A stretch of 64,000 nucleotides of DNA from Flavobacterium aquatile LMG 4008 = ATCC 11947 (GCF_000757385.1 NZ_JRHH01000005.1:434001-498000), one strand, 5' to 3'; numbered from the stretch's first letter, positions 1 through 9,414 are shown. Translations and numbers: made by a program. Notes: generated from the sequence alone by a model not told the origin.

Positions 1-1
1 T

Positions 2-835
2 ATTATCAATATTTTTCTGTGTCCGTTTCTCATCTATGGTGTCGGACCTTTTCCAGAACTTGGACTAACAGGTGCTGCAATTGCAACTGCTATTGGACGA
101 ACTACTGGCGTATTTTATCAATGTTACCATTTATTTTTAAAAGATAGAACCATTAAAATTCTTCAACAGTATTTTAAACCCAATTTTGAAATCATAAAAT
201 CATTATTAAGTATTGCAACTCCTGCGATGTTGCAGTTTTTTATCCAAAGCGGCAGTTGGATTGTACTAACTTATATAGTATCAATTACAGGAAGCACTGA
301 TGCGAGCGCTGGTTATCAAATAGCTATTAGAAATGTGGTATTTTTTATTCTTCCAGCTTGGGGATTTAGTAATGCTGCAGCAACATTAGTTGGTCAAAAT
401 CTAGGTGCAAAGCAAACCGATAGAGCAGAACAAAGTGTTTTTCTTACCACAAGATATACAGTGATTTTTATGGGATTTGTTTCTCTATTATTTGTTTTTC
501 TTCCAGAAACAATTATTAGTTTTTATACTTCAAATAAAATAATTGCCGATTACGGAGTTCAAGCATTGAGAATAATGGGATTCGGATTTATTTTCTACGG
601 AATCGGAATGGTAATGATCCAATCGCTAAATGGAGCAGGCGATACCAAAACCCCAACTTGGATTAATATTTTTTGCTTTTGGATGATACAAATTCCATTG
701 GCTTGGTTGCTTGCAGTTCATTTTAAAATGGGACCACTTGGTGCCTTTATTGCAATTCCTACAGCAGAAACAGTTTTAGCATTTCTAGCTTTTTATTTCT
801 TTAAAAAAGGAAAATGGAAAGCTGTTGAGGTATAG
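2..835 (+). CDS. MATE family efflux transporter, C-terminal part (5' end outside window)
   Basis: The frame is open from the window edge to the stop at 835, so the gene starts upstream and about 277 residues are visible; MATE proteins are usually 440-460 residues. The visible part has several hydrophobic segments, an ELGLTGAAIATAIGR stretch and a later GFGFIFYGIGMVMIQSLNGAGDTKTP segment, here only partly quoted, both typical of the second MATE half. Members of the family expel cationic drugs or metabolites across the inner membrane using Na+ or H+ gradients. The substrate cannot be predicted. It converges with the DNA glycosylase gene, 28 bp away. Confidence 0.88.
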   Translation: MINIFLCPFLIYGVGPFPELGLTGAAIATAIGRTTGVFYQCYHLFLKDRTIKILQQYFKPNFEIIKSLLSIATPAMLQFFIQSGSWIVLTYIVSITGSTDASAGYQIAIRNVVFFILPAWGFSNAAATLVGQNLGAKQTDRAEQSVFLTTRYTVIFMGFVSLLFVFLPETIISFYTSNKIIADYGVQALRIMGFGFIFYGIGMVMIQSLNGAGDTKTPTWINIFCFWMIQIPLAWLLAVHFKMGPLGAFIAIPTAETVLAFLAFYFFKKGKWKAVEV

Positions 836-863
836 CTTTTCAGCAAATTACGAGCAGATTATT

Positions 864-1346
864 TCAAGAAATTTTAATTTTTTTCCACTCTGAGAGCTTT
901 TCTTCAAATGTTTTGCCTGCATTTGCCGGACTTGTAGATGGTAAAATAGTAGTTGGGTAGTCCTTTTCTAAGGAAACATATTTCTTAAAGAAACTAGCCG
1001 CTTTTTGTCCGTTGAAGAATATATGATTGATTTTGGGATGGTTTTTTAGAAAATATTCAAAGTCATTAATGACCTCATTTTTTATAGCACTATCAAGGCT
1101 TCCTTGTCTTTCGCAAACTTGCAAAACATCCCATAATGCAATATTATTGTTTAAAATTAGCGCTTTTCTATTTTCATAATCTTCAGAAAATGGCGTCTCA
1201 AAAATAGTAAATAGTAACTTCCAGAAATTGTTGCGCGAATGTCCATAGTATTGATCTAATAAAATAGATTGTTCACCTGGCATTGTACCCAAAATTAAAA
1301 TAGTAGCATCTTTATTTGAAATAGGTTTAAATGAATATTTTATCAT
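864..1346 (-). CDS. DNA-deoxyinosine (hypoxanthine) glycosylase, uracil-DNA glycosylase superfamily
   Basis: A 160-residue protein with an N-terminal LILGTMPGEQS motif, then QYYGHSRNNFW, a central FNGQKAA and a C-terminal LPSTSPANAG. This set is characteristic of family 6 of the UDG superfamily, which removes deaminated purines (hypoxanthine) and sometimes uracil from DNA. I start it at the ATG at 1346 because the longer frame would begin with TTG at 1367, about where transcription from the TAnnTTTG box at 1380-1387 should start. It is a single-gene unit between the MATE gene and the divergent tetR. The family assignment is firm; the preferred base is inferred from the family. Confidence 0.82.
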   Translation of the reverse strand: MIKYSFKPISNKDATILILGTMPGEQSILLDQYYGHSRNNFWKLLFTIFETPFSEDYENRKALILNNNIALWDVLQVCERQGSLDSAIKNEVINDFEYFLKNHPKINHIFFNGQKAASFFKKYVSLEKDYPTTILPSTSPANAGKTFEEKLSEWKKIKIS

Positions 1347-1379
1347 GAAAAAGTTATTATTTTTCAAATAGTTTATGTT

Positions 1380-1387
1380 TCAAATGT
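1380..1387 (-). promoter_or_regulatory. -7 promoter box of the DNA glycosylase gene
   Basis: On the minus strand this reads TACATTTG, a perfect match to the Bacteroidota -7 consensus TAnnTTTG. It lies 34 bp upstream of the chosen ATG. Confidence 0.55.
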
Positions 1388-1489
1388 AGGAAATATGCTT
1401 TTAAAAACATCTTTTATTTATTTTTTATTTAATGCTCAATTGTTGATTTTACCAGAATTTTAAAAAATATTTAAAAATATTTGTTAATT

Positions 1490-1523
1490 CTGGAACGACT
1501 GTTTCAATATATTTATATCTTTG
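1490..1523 (+). promoter_or_regulatory. Promoter and operator of the RND-pump repressor gene
   Basis: Bases 1490-1507 form an imperfect dyad CTGGAAC-N4-GTTTCAA. It lies just upstream of TATCTTTG (1516-1523), a perfect TAnnTTTG -7 box. The same dyad recurs three times between the repressor gene and the pump, so this copy most likely serves autorepression by the TetR protein that begins at 1544. Confidence 0.75.
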
Positions 1524-1543
1524 TCCCATAATTTAAAAAAGCA

Positions 1544-2122
1544 ATGGCACGTACTGTCGAATTTAACGAGTGTGAAATCATAGATAAAGCAATGAACGTC
1601 TTTTGGGAAAAAGGCTATCAGGCAACTTCTATGCAAGATCTTGTTGATGCCATGCAAATTAACAGAAGCAGTATTTACAACACTATTGGCGATAAACATC
1701 AACTTTTTATGAAATGTATCAGCAGTTATTTCGATAATGCGATGCTTGAAATAAAAGAAAAAGTTGCCAAAGAAACATCTGCAAAACAAGCACTTATCAA
1801 TATCATTACCGATAAAGCAAGTTGGATTGTTGATTGCGAAAAAGGTTGTTTAGGAATAAAAACCGTTTTTGAAATTGCTCCTGAAGATAATGAAGTAAGA
1901 AAACTAATGAGCCAAAATAATGAAATCTTTCTTCAATTTTTGGCAGAAGTAGTTCAAAAAGCCATCGATGATAAAGAGTTAGATGGTTCTGAAGATGCAA
2001 TTTTGATGGCAGAATACATTATGACATCATTTACTGGTTGGAAACAATCCTATATTTTAGATAGAAATCCAATTCGTATTAAAAAAATGTCCGAATACCT
2101 TATTAAACAAATTACACGTTAG
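1544..2122 (+). CDS. TetR/AcrR family repressor of the adjacent RND efflux operon
   Basis: A 192-residue regulator with an N-terminal helix-turn-helix (about residues 10-55; KGYQATSMQDLVDAMQINRS followed by SIYNTIGDKHQLF) and an all-helical ligand domain of the TetR_C type. TetR proteins bind palindromes as dimers and let go when a ligand binds. One dyad overlaps its own promoter and three more lie between its stop codon and the pump genes, so I infer that it represses both itself and the efflux pump. The ATG at 1544 follows the -7 box by about 20 bp. The inducer is unknown. Confidence 0.9.
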   Translation: MARTVEFNECEIIDKAMNVFWEKGYQATSMQDLVDAMQINRSSIYNTIGDKHQLFMKCISSYFDNAMLEIKEKVAKETSAKQALINIITDKASWIVDCEKGCLGIKTVFEIAPEDNEVRKLMSQNNEIFLQFLAEVVQKAIDDKELDGSEDAILMAEYIMTSFTGWKQSYILDRNPIRIKKMSEYLIKQITR

Positions 2123-2144
2123 CTCCTTTTTTTTAACACTAATT

Positions 2145-2162
2145 CTGGAACGATTAGTTCAG
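2145..2162. promoter_or_regulatory. TetR operator copy 2
   Basis: CTGGAAC-N4-AGTTCAG dyad, extended by matching AATT/AATT flanks to a near-perfect palindrome of 26 bp (2141-2166). It is the first of three operators between the repressor gene and the pump. Confidence 0.72.
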
Positions 2163-2199
2163 AATTTTAAATCTAGTTTGCTACAAATCAATATATTAT

Positions 2200-2217
2200 C
2201 TGGAACGTTTGTTTCAA
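2200..2217. promoter_or_regulatory. TetR operator copy 3
   Basis: CTGGAAC-N4-GTTTCAA, the same right arm as copy 1. It lies 55 bp after copy 2, within the pump promoter region. Confidence 0.7.
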
Positions 2218-2265
2218 TATAAATAATTTCAATAAGCATTAAATTACCAATAAACACGTATAATT

Positions 2266-2283
2266 CTGGAACGATTGTTTCAG
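2266..2283. promoter_or_regulatory. TetR operator copy 4
   Basis: CTGGAAC-N4-GTTTCAG, the most symmetrical copy, with ATT/AAT flanks. It lies 66 bp after copy 3 and 43 bp before the adaptor ATG. I see no clear TAnnTTTG box in this gap, so the exact pump promoter is unresolved. Confidence 0.72.
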
Positions 2284-2326
2284 AATAATAACCAAAACTT
2301 AACATTAATTTAAATCCAATCCAATC

Positions 2327-3457
2327 ATGAAAACAATTATTTCTTTAAGCATAATCGCTTTACTTTTAGTAGGTTGTGCTAATAAAAACGAAGGTGCACC
2401 AGCAAGCGCGCCAGCAACATTACCTGTTTTAAACATCGCGTATGAAACTGCTGCAACAGAAACAGAATTTCCAGTAGCCATTCAAGGTAAAAACGATGTA
2501 GAAATTCGTCCGCAAGTAAACGGAACTTTAGACAAGATTTATGTAGATGAAGGCGTTTTTGTAAATCAAGGTCAGCCTTTATTCAAAATCAACGACAATC
2601 CGTATCGTCAACAATTGAATAATGCTTCTGCTAGTTTGAATGCTGCTCAAGCTGCTTTAATCAACGCCCAACTTGAGGTTGAAAAACTAACGCCTTTGGT
2701 TCAAAACAAAGTAGTTTCTGACTATCAATTGAAAACGGCTAAAGCAAATGTTAGTATCGCCAAAGCAAATGTTGCCCAAAATAGAGCAGCAGTTGAAGCA
2801 GCACAAATCAATGTAAACTATACTTTGATAAAAGCGCCAGTAAGCGGTTACATTGGCAGATTGCCAAAAAAACAAGGAAGTTTAATTAGTCAAAACGATC
2901 CGGAAGCATTAACCAGACTTTCAGATACTAAAGAAGTATATGCTTATTTCTCTTTGGGTGAAAATGATTTTATCAACTTTAAATCTAATTATCAAGGAAC
3001 AACTATCAATGACAAGTTGAAAAATTTGCCACCAGTTTCTTTGGTTTTATCGGATAATTCTATCTATTCTCAAACAGGAAAAGTGGATATGGTCGATGGA
3101 CAATTTGACAAAACAACAGGAGCAATTACGCTGAGGGCAAAGTTTCCAAATGCTAATGGACTGCTACGATCGGGAAATACAGGTAAGGTTAAAATTAGTA
3201 TTCAACACGATAATTCAATTGTAATTCCGCAAGAAGCAACTATTGAAATTCAAGACAAGTTGTATGTAGTTCTTGTTGATAAAAAGAACACTATTGCAAG
3301 ACAACCCATTCAAGTTTCAGGAAAAAGTGGTACAAATTATTTAGTAAAAGAAGGTATCAAAACAGGTGACCGAATTGTACTAAAAGGTTTTGAAAATCTA
3401 CCTGATGGCGCGACTATTATTCCAGAAAATACTAAGAAAGTAGTAGCCAAATTATAA
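2327..3457 (+). CDS. RND efflux periplasmic adaptor subunit (AcrA/MexA type lipoprotein)
   Basis: A 376-residue membrane fusion protein. Residues 1-17 form a lipoprotein signal ending LLVGC, so Cys-17 should be acylated. The biotinyl-lipoyl half domains are visible (EIRPQVNGTLDKIYVDEG and later APVSGYIGRL), separated by an Ala/Gln/Asn-rich helical hairpin (about residues 100-165), with a C-terminal beta-barrel and membrane-proximal domain. It links the inner-membrane pump (next gene, 24 bp on) to the outer-membrane channel. It is first in the operon and downstream of three TetR operators, so it is probably drug-inducible. Confidence 0.93.
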   Translation: MKTIISLSIIALLLVGCANKNEGAPASAPATLPVLNIAYETAATETEFPVAIQGKNDVEIRPQVNGTLDKIYVDEGVFVNQGQPLFKINDNPYRQQLNNASASLNAAQAALINAQLEVEKLTPLVQNKVVSDYQLKTAKANVSIAKANVAQNRAAVEAAQINVNYTLIKAPVSGYIGRLPKKQGSLISQNDPEALTRLSDTKEVYAYFSLGENDFINFKSNYQGTTINDKLKNLPPVSLVLSDNSIYSQTGKVDMVDGQFDKTTGAITLRAKFPNANGLLRSGNTGKVKISIQHDNSIVIPQEATIEIQDKLYVVLVDKKNTIARQPIQVSGKSGTNYLVKEGIKTGDRIVLKGFENLPDGATIIPENTKKVVAKL

Positions 3458-3481
3458 TTCAATAACTAACAAACAATCAAT

Positions 3482-6400
3482 ATGTTACAAAAATTTATTG
3501 ACAGACCAGTACTGTCAACGGTCATCGCTATACTTACTGTTATCCTCGGAGTTATAGGATTAACATCACTTCCGTTACAACAATTTCCAGATATTGCGCC
3601 ACCAGCAGTTCAAGTTGTGGCACTTTATCCTGGAGCCAATGCTGAAACAGTTTTACGTTCGGTTGCACCATCTTTGGAAGAAGCAATTAATGGTGTTGAA
3701 AATATGAGTTACATGAGTTCAACAGCCAGTAACGATGGTTCATTGGTTATTACAGTTAACTTTAAATTGGGTACCAATCCCGATCAAGCAGCAGTAAATG
3801 TTCAGAATAGAGTTTCACAAGCTACAAGTCAATTGCCACAAGAAGTGGTTCAAGCTGGAATTTCTACCACGAAACAACAAAATAGTTTGTTGATGGTAGT
3901 CGATTTATTATCCGAAAATGAAAAGCAATACGATCAAACGTTTCTTGCCAATTATGCTCAGATAAATATTATTCCCGATTTAAAGAGAATTCCAGGAGTT
4001 GGTCAAGCATTAATTTTTGGAGGAAGTAAAGATTACTCACTTCGCGTGTGGTTGAATCCTGCAAAAATGGCTAATTATAACCTTACTCCAAAAGAAGTTA
4101 TGGGCGCCATTCAAGATAAAAACTTAGAAGCTGCACCAGGAAGATTCGGAGAAAGTAGTAATGAAGCATTCGAATATGTATTAAAATATAAAGGAAAACT
4201 AAACAAGCCAGAACAATATGAAAACATTGTAATTCGTTCAAATTCTGATGGTTCTGTGTTGCGATTGAAAGACGTTGCTCGAATCGAATTGGGTTCGTAC
4301 ACGTATTCAAGTAGCACACGAATTGATGGAAAAGCAGGTTTGAATATCGCAATTTATCAATTACCAGGTTCCAATTCTAGTGATGTTCAAATTGCCATTA
4401 AAGAAATGATGAACAAGGCATCGAAGGATTTTCCAAAAGATGTAAAACATTTAATTTTGTATAATACGAAAGATTCTTTAGACTTATCTATTGCACAAGT
4501 AAAGTCTACTTTGATTGAAGCTTTTATCTTGGTATTTATAGTTGTTTTCTTATTCTTGCAAGATTTTAGAGCGACATTAATTCCGGCCATTGCAGTTCCA
4601 GTTTCTATTTTAGGAACGTTCTTTTTCATGCAAGTATTCGGATTTTCAATCAATCTTTTAACGTTATTCGCATTAGTTCTCGCCATCGGAATTGTAGTCG
4701 ATGATGCTATCGTCGTCGTCGAGGCAGTTCATGAGAAAATGCACAGCAAAAAGTTGTCTGCCAAAGCCGCTACAACATCTGCCATGAGTGAAATCACAGG
4801 AGCGATTATTTCGATAACATTAGTAATGTCGGCGGTATTTCTTCCTGTAGGATTTATGGAAGGTTCGACAGGTGTTTTTTATAGACAATTTGCTTTTACA
4901 TTAGCCATTGCCATCGTGATTTCTGCTGTAAATGCTTTAACATTGAGTCCAGCTTTGGCAGCGTTATTCTTAAAAGATGTTCCTCACGATAATGTACATG
5001 GTGAACCAGAAAAGCCTAAAAACTTTAAAGAAAAATTCTTCATTGGTTTCAACACTGGATTTGATAAATTAACGACCAAATATGTTAAAAGTCTTCAGTT
5101 TTTAATCAAAAATAAGTGGATTAGTCTTGGCGGCTTGGCTGTAGTAGTTTTAGGTACATTCTATTTGGTGAAAACCACGCCAACAGGTTTTATTCCGTCA
5201 GAAGATCAAGGTTTTATTGCTATTTCTATGTCGATGCCAGCTGGAGCTTCTTTAGAAAGAACTAAAACTACAATGACCGAAGTTGAAAAAACATTAGGAA
5301 CATTGCCTTCGCAAAAAACATTGAATGTACTTTCAGGATTTAATTTGCTTACACAATCAAGCAGTCCATCGGCTGGTGTAATTTTTATCTTGCTGAAACC
5401 TGCCAAAGAGCGCGGTGAATTGACCGATATTAATGATATTATGAACGATGTTAGAGGTAGATTGAGCAACATTAAAGGCGCAAATTTCTTTGTATTTACT
5501 TTCCCAACCGTTCCCGGATTCAATAATGTTGATGGTTTGGATATTGTACTGAAAGATAAAACAGGAGGAAGCATTAGCAAATTCAGTGGTATTAGCACAC
5601 AGTTTATTGGTGAATTGATGAAACGAAAGGAAATTGCTGTTGCATTTACGAGTTTCAAAGCCGATTATCCGCAGTTAGAAATGGAAGTTGATGATGTAAA
5701 AGCCGAACAACTTGGTGTAAATGTTAGCGATATTCTTCAAACGATGCAAGCCTATTTTGGTAGTTCGCAAGCATCTGATTTTAATCGATTTGGAAAATAT
5801 TACAGAGTTGTAGTTCAAGCCGAAGCCGAAGCGAGAAACAAACCCGAATCATTAAACGGTGTGTTTGTAAAAAACCGTCAAGGCGAAATGGTTCCAGTTG
5901 CTACATTAGTAAAATTAAAACCAATTTTAGGTTCGGAAACAGCGTCGCGATACAATCTTTTTAATTCGATTAGTGTCAATGCCATTGCTAAACCTGGGTT
6001 TAGTTCTGGCGCTGCAATTAAAGCGGTTCAAGAAGTGGCTGAAACCCAATTACCAAAAGGATATACCATAGAATTTTCGGGTTTAACTAAAGAAGAAATT
6101 ACTTCGTCTGGACAGTCAGCAGTTATTTTTGGATTGAGTTTGTTGTTTGTATTCTTCTTATTAGCAGCGCAATATGAAAGTTATATTCTTCCAGCAGCGG
6201 TAATATTATCGATTCCAACAGGAATATTTGGAGTATTTGTAGCGATTGGTTTTGCAGGAATTGAAAACAATATTTACGTTCAAGTTGCTTTAATAATGCT
6301 TATTGGATTACTCGCCAAAAATGCCATACTTATTGTAGAATATGCCATTCAACGACGACGCGCTGGAAAATCACTTTTGGCATCTTCCTTGGAAGCAGCA

Positions 6401-6655
6401 AAATTACGTTTGCGTCCAATTATCATGACCTCATTTGCCTTTGTTGTTGGATTAATTCCGATGATGCGTGCTACTGGACCATCGGCTTTAGGTAACCATT
6501 CTATTAGTATTGGTGCAGCAGGAGGAATGGTATCTGGAGTTCTTTTGGGAATATTTATTATTCCGGTATTGTTCATTGTATTCCAATATTTACAAGAAAA
6601 AGTAACTGGAAAACCATTGGCAGTTTTGAATAACGAAAAACATTCTAAAGAATAA
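3482..6655 (+). CDS. RND family multidrug efflux permease (HAE1 type)
   Basis: A 1057-residue inner-membrane proton-driven pump of the AcrB/MexB class, full length. It begins LQKFIDRPVLSTVIAI as in the family, has two large periplasmic loops, and carries the TM4 proton-relay motif GIVVDDAIVVVEAVHEKM with two adjacent Asp near residue 410. The C-terminal half repeats the fold (ALIMLIGLLAKNAILIVEYA). It works with the adaptor before it and the outer-membrane factor after it. Substrates cannot be deduced; the family exports lipophilic drugs, detergents and metabolites. Confidence 0.95.
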   Translation: MLQKFIDRPVLSTVIAILTVILGVIGLTSLPLQQFPDIAPPAVQVVALYPGANAETVLRSVAPSLEEAINGVENMSYMSSTASNDGSLVITVNFKLGTNPDQAAVNVQNRVSQATSQLPQEVVQAGISTTKQQNSLLMVVDLLSENEKQYDQTFLANYAQINIIPDLKRIPGVGQALIFGGSKDYSLRVWLNPAKMANYNLTPKEVMGAIQDKNLEAAPGRFGESSNEAFEYVLKYKGKLNKPEQYENIVIRSNSDGSVLRLKDVARIELGSYTYSSSTRIDGKAGLNIAIYQLPGSNSSDVQIAIKEMMNKASKDFPKDVKHLILYNTKDSLDLSIAQVKSTLIEAFILVFIVVFLFLQDFRATLIPAIAVPVSILGTFFFMQVFGFSINLLTLFALVLAIGIVVDDAIVVVEAVHEKMHSKKLSAKAATTSAMSEITGAIISITLVMSAVFLPVGFMEGSTGVFYRQFAFTLAIAIVISAVNALTLSPALAALFLKDVPHDNVHGEPEKPKNFKEKFFIGFNTGFDKLTTKYVKSLQFLIKNKWISLGGLAVVVLGTFYLVKTTPTGFIPSEDQGFIAISMSMPAGASLERTKTTMTEVEKTLGTLPSQKTLNVLSGFNLLTQSSSPSAGVIFILLKPAKERGELTDINDIMNDVRGRLSNIKGANFFVFTFPTVPGFNNVDGLDIVLKDKTGGSISKFSGISTQFIGELMKRKEIAVAFTSFKADYPQLEMEVDDVKAEQLGVNVSDILQTMQAYFGSSQASDFNRFGKYYRVVVQAEAEARNKPESLNGVFVKNRQGEMVPVATLVKLKPILGSETASRYNLFNSISVNAIAKPGFSSGAAIKAVQEVAETQLPKGYTIEFSGLTKEEITSSGQSAVIFGLSLLFVFFLLAAQYESYILPAAVILSIPTGIFGVFVAIGFAGIENNIYVQVALIMLIGLLAKNAILIVEYAIQRRRAGKSLLASSLEAAKLRLRPIIMTSFAFVVGLIPMMRATGPSALGNHSISIGAAGGMVSGVLLGIFIIPVLFIVFQYLQEKVTGKPLAVLNNEKHSKE

Positions 6656-6680
6656 TCTATCATAAGTAAAAATTCCCATT

Positions 6681-6745
6681 TTGTTATTTCGACGAAGGAG
6701 AGATTGCATAACAGAAATTCTGTAAAATAGTAGAATTTCTCCTTC
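6681..6745. repeat. Degenerate REP-like intergenic repeat with inverted structure
   Basis: Bases 6681-6709 resemble a dispersed flavobacterial repeat (TTGTTATTTCGACGAAGGAG core), also present in reverse orientation at 60431-60460. The segment can fold: GAAGGAGA near 6694 pairs with TCTCCTTC near 6739, and AGAAATTCT pairs with AGAATTTCT inside. It lies between the permease and the outer-membrane factor and may tune relative expression of the latter. Confidence 0.5.
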
Positions 6746-6789
6746 CCGAAATATAAAAATGATATTTAAAACAAATTAAAATCATCAAA

Positions 6790-8202
6790 ATGAATCATAT
6801 AAATAAATATATAAAGAAGTCTGCTGTATTCGTGCTACTGATAACGGGATTAACGGCTTTTTCTCAAGATAATTCTAAAATAGAACTTCCTGAAAATTTC
6901 AGAAATTCTTCAGAAAGTGATACAACGAATATAGCCGATATCAAATGGAAATCGTTTTTCTCAGAAACCGATTTGGTAGAATTAATAGATGTCGCTTTGG
7001 CAAAAAATAACAATCTGCAAATAGCTGAAAAGAATATTACGATAGCCAATTTGCAATACAAGCAAGCCAAATGGGGTAATGTTCCGCAAGTAAATGCTTA
7101 TGCAAATGCGACTACTACTAGACTTTCTGAAAACAGTCTTAACGGATTAAGTACCAGTCAATTTCTTGGAAAAAATCACCTTGAAGATTTTTCTGCAGGA
7201 TTGAATTTGTCTTGGGAAGCTGATATTTGGGGTAAAATTAAAAACCAAAAGAAAAGTGCTTTAGCCACTTATATGCAAACAACCGAAGCCAAAAAAGCAT
7301 TGCAAACTTCTATAGTTGCAACTGTTTCTAACGGATTTTATGATTTGCTGATGCTTGATGCGCAACTTGAAATTGCTAAGAAAACTTTGGTTTTAAACGA
7401 CAGTACATTATTTGTTGTAAACCTTCAGTATGAAGCTGGACAAGTAAATTTATTGGCAAAGCAACAAACCGAAGCACAACGATTAATTTCTGCACAACTT
7501 ATTCCAGAACTGGAGAAGAATATTCAAATTCAGGAGAATGCGTTGAGTGTTTTAACTGGTACTTTTCCCGAAGCGCAGAAGAGACAAAGTTTACTGAATA
7601 ACTTGATTGTAAAAGACAATCTTTCTGCTGGAATTCCGTCGCAATTGCTTAGTAAAAGACCTGATGTGAAAAGTGCTGAATTGGAATTAAAAATCGCCAA
7701 TGCACAAGTCGGAATTGCCAAAGCGAGTTTATATCCATCACTAAATATCACCGCTTTTACTGGCGTAAATTCATTTGAATTCAATAATTGGTTCAATATT
7801 CCTGCATCATTATTTGGTTCGGTTACAGGCGGATTGGTTGCGCCACTTTTAAATGGTAAAAAACTAAAAACACGCTACGAAATTGCTAAAGTTGCAAGAG
7901 AACAATCGGTTTTGCGATTCAAGCAGACGGTTTTAGTTGCTGTTGGAGAAGTTTCGAATGCGTTAGTTAAAATTGATAAACAAGAAAAAGAATATGCAAT
8001 TGCCAATGAGCGTGTTGAAACTTTAAAAAAATCAATTATAAACGCTAACATGCTTTTCAAAAACGGAATGGCAAATTATCTAGAAGTAATTATTGCACAA
8101 AGTAATCTTTTGCAAGCCGAACTAGAATTGGCTTCAATTAAAAAAGACCGACTTGTTGCCAATGTAGAATTGTACCGTGCTTTAGGCGGCGGATGGGAAT
8201 AA
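6790..8202 (+). CDS. TolC/NodT family outer-membrane efflux channel
   Basis: A 470-residue outer-membrane factor with an N-terminal signal peptide ending near AFSQ and two repeated OEP domains (long helices rich in Ala, Leu and Gln; e.g. LLSKRPDVKSAELELKIANA in the second half). It should trimerise and join the RND pump to the outside. It is the third gene of the operon, 134 bp after the permease with a REP-like repeat in between. I see no lipobox Cys, unlike many NodT lipoproteins. Confidence 0.92.
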   Translation: MNHINKYIKKSAVFVLLITGLTAFSQDNSKIELPENFRNSSESDTTNIADIKWKSFFSETDLVELIDVALAKNNNLQIAEKNITIANLQYKQAKWGNVPQVNAYANATTTRLSENSLNGLSTSQFLGKNHLEDFSAGLNLSWEADIWGKIKNQKKSALATYMQTTEAKKALQTSIVATVSNGFYDLLMLDAQLEIAKKTLVLNDSTLFVVNLQYEAGQVNLLAKQQTEAQRLISAQLIPELEKNIQIQENALSVLTGTFPEAQKRQSLLNNLIVKDNLSAGIPSQLLSKRPDVKSAELELKIANAQVGIAKASLYPSLNITAFTGVNSFEFNNWFNIPASLFGSVTGGLVAPLLNGKKLKTRYEIAKVAREQSVLRFKQTVLVAVGEVSNALVKIDKQEKEYAIANERVETLKKSIINANMLFKNGMANYLEVIIAQSNLLQAELELASIKKDRLVANVELYRALGGGWE

Positions 8203-8225
8203 TTTAAAATATAACTAATCTTATT

Positions 8226-8260
8226 TATATGATGTTACAAAAATCATGTAACATCATATA
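8226..8260. terminator. Perfect 13-bp inverted repeat after the efflux operon
   Basis: Arms at 8226-8238 and 8248-8260 are perfect complements (TATATGATGTTAC and its reverse complement) with a 9-nt loop. It lies just after the channel gene and before the small gene at 8280. There is no T-tract, so it could be a weak terminator, a 3'-end stabiliser or an operator. Confidence 0.5.
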
Positions 8261-8279
8261 AATTAAAATAATCAAAAAA

Positions 8280-8471
8280 ATGAAAAACGAAAACTGCTCT
8301 AATAACTTCTCTTTTTTTGGAAAAAGAAAATGTACAACTAATGATCTTTTCAAAACTGAAATTTCAGAAGAAACTCAAAAAGAAACAATTCCAAATCAAA
8401 ACACAGAATTTGATTTGAATCATAAACTAAATTTTCAATTGATTGATATCGACAAAGTATTTGCGAATTAA
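8280..8471 (+). CDS. Small hypothetical protein (63 aa)
   Basis: An ATG frame of 63 residues, polar and without a signal peptide or membrane segment; it has two Cys (NCSNN and KRKCTT) and a charged, Asn-rich second half. It sits 28 bp before the acyltransferase gene in the same direction, so it may be co-transcribed with it. I recognise no family. It could be a short spurious frame, but the position and the lack of any competing gene favour a real one. Confidence 0.42.
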   Translation: MKNENCSNNFSFFGKRKCTTNDLFKTEISEETQKETIPNQNTEFDLNHKLNFQLIDIDKVFAN

Positions 8472-8499
8472 TTAGTAAAGATTAACAAATTACATAAAA

Positions 8500-9414
8500 A
8501 TGATAACCTTTTTATTATATCCAATTTCGCTAATTCCGTTGCAGATTTTATATCTTTTGTCTGATTTTTGCGCCTATTTATTGTATCATGTTTTTAAATA
8601 CAGACGTAAAGTTGTAAGCGAAAACATAGAAAAATCATTCCCTAATTTGGATAAAAAGGAGCGGATTTCCATTGAAAAACAATTTTATAAAAACTTCTGT
8701 GATAATTTTATAGAAACAGTAAAACTACTATCGATATCCGAAAAAGAATTGCAATCACACATAACTGCCGATTATTCTGAACTAGAGAAAATTTTAGCAG
8801 AAAATCAGAATTGTCATATTTATCTCGGACATCAATTTAATTGGGAATGGGCAAATGCGCATGTTGGTTCGACTTTTAAAAATACTAATATTGCTGTAGC
8901 ATATAAACCATTGAGGAACAATTCGTTTAATAATTTGATGCTTAAAATAAGAAGTCGTTTTGGATCTAAAATGGTTTCTTCAAAGAAAATGAAGCATGAA
9001 ATGGAGGCATATAAAGATAAACAGCATGTTTTAATATTAGTAGCCGATCAAAATCCTAATAAACCAATAAGAAGTTTTTGGACTTCCTTTTTATCACAAC
9101 CAACCGCTTTTATTAGTGGTTCAGAATTATATACGGCTTCTCACAAAACGCCAACTCTTTTCGCAAAAATCATTCGAGAAAAAAGAGGACATTATAAATT
9201 TGTATTAACACCAATTTTCGATTTTTCAGAAGAATATAGTATTGGAAGGGTTACGAGTATTTTTACCAAGAAACTTGAAAATGCTATAAAAGCCAATCCC
9301 GAAAATTACCTTTGGAGCCATAAACGTTGGAAACATAAATATAAAATCGAATATAAAAGACGTTGGATTGATAAATCATTAGAGTTGCAATTATATTCAA
9401 ATCACAAATTATAG
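8500..9414 (+). CDS. LpxL/HtrB-type lysophospholipid (lipid A) acyltransferase
   Basis: A 304-residue inner-membrane acyltransferase with an N-terminal membrane anchor (residues about 2-30), the catalytic HX4E motif HQFNWE near residue 109, and the family motif VADQNPNK near residue 179. Members transfer a secondary acyl chain to lipid A or to ornithine/aminolipids on the cytoplasmic face. Its position after an efflux operon fits envelope remodelling, but co-regulation is not shown. Confidence 0.85.
   Translation: MITFLLYPISLIPLQILYLLSDFCAYLLYHVFKYRRKVVSENIEKSFPNLDKKERISIEKQFYKNFCDNFIETVKLLSISEKELQSHITADYSELEKILAENQNCHIYLGHQFNWEWANAHVGSTFKNTNIAVAYKPLRNNSFNNLMLKIRSRFGSKMVSSKKMKHEMEAYKDKQHVLILVADQNPNKPIRSFWTSFLSQPTAFISGSELYTASHKTPTLFAKIIREKRGHYKFVLTPIFDFSEEYSIGRVTSIFTKKLENAIKANPENYLWSHKRWKHKYKIEYKRRWIDKSLELQLYSNHKL

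Noticed and set aside
1484..1789. Minus-strand frame of 101 codons opposite tetR
   Set aside because: Cys/Phe-rich shadow of the TetR gene with no homology features.
8226..8260. Operator of a regulator for the acyltransferase gene
   Set aside because: A perfect dyad, but seen only once in the window and with no regulator nearby; recorded as hairpin only.
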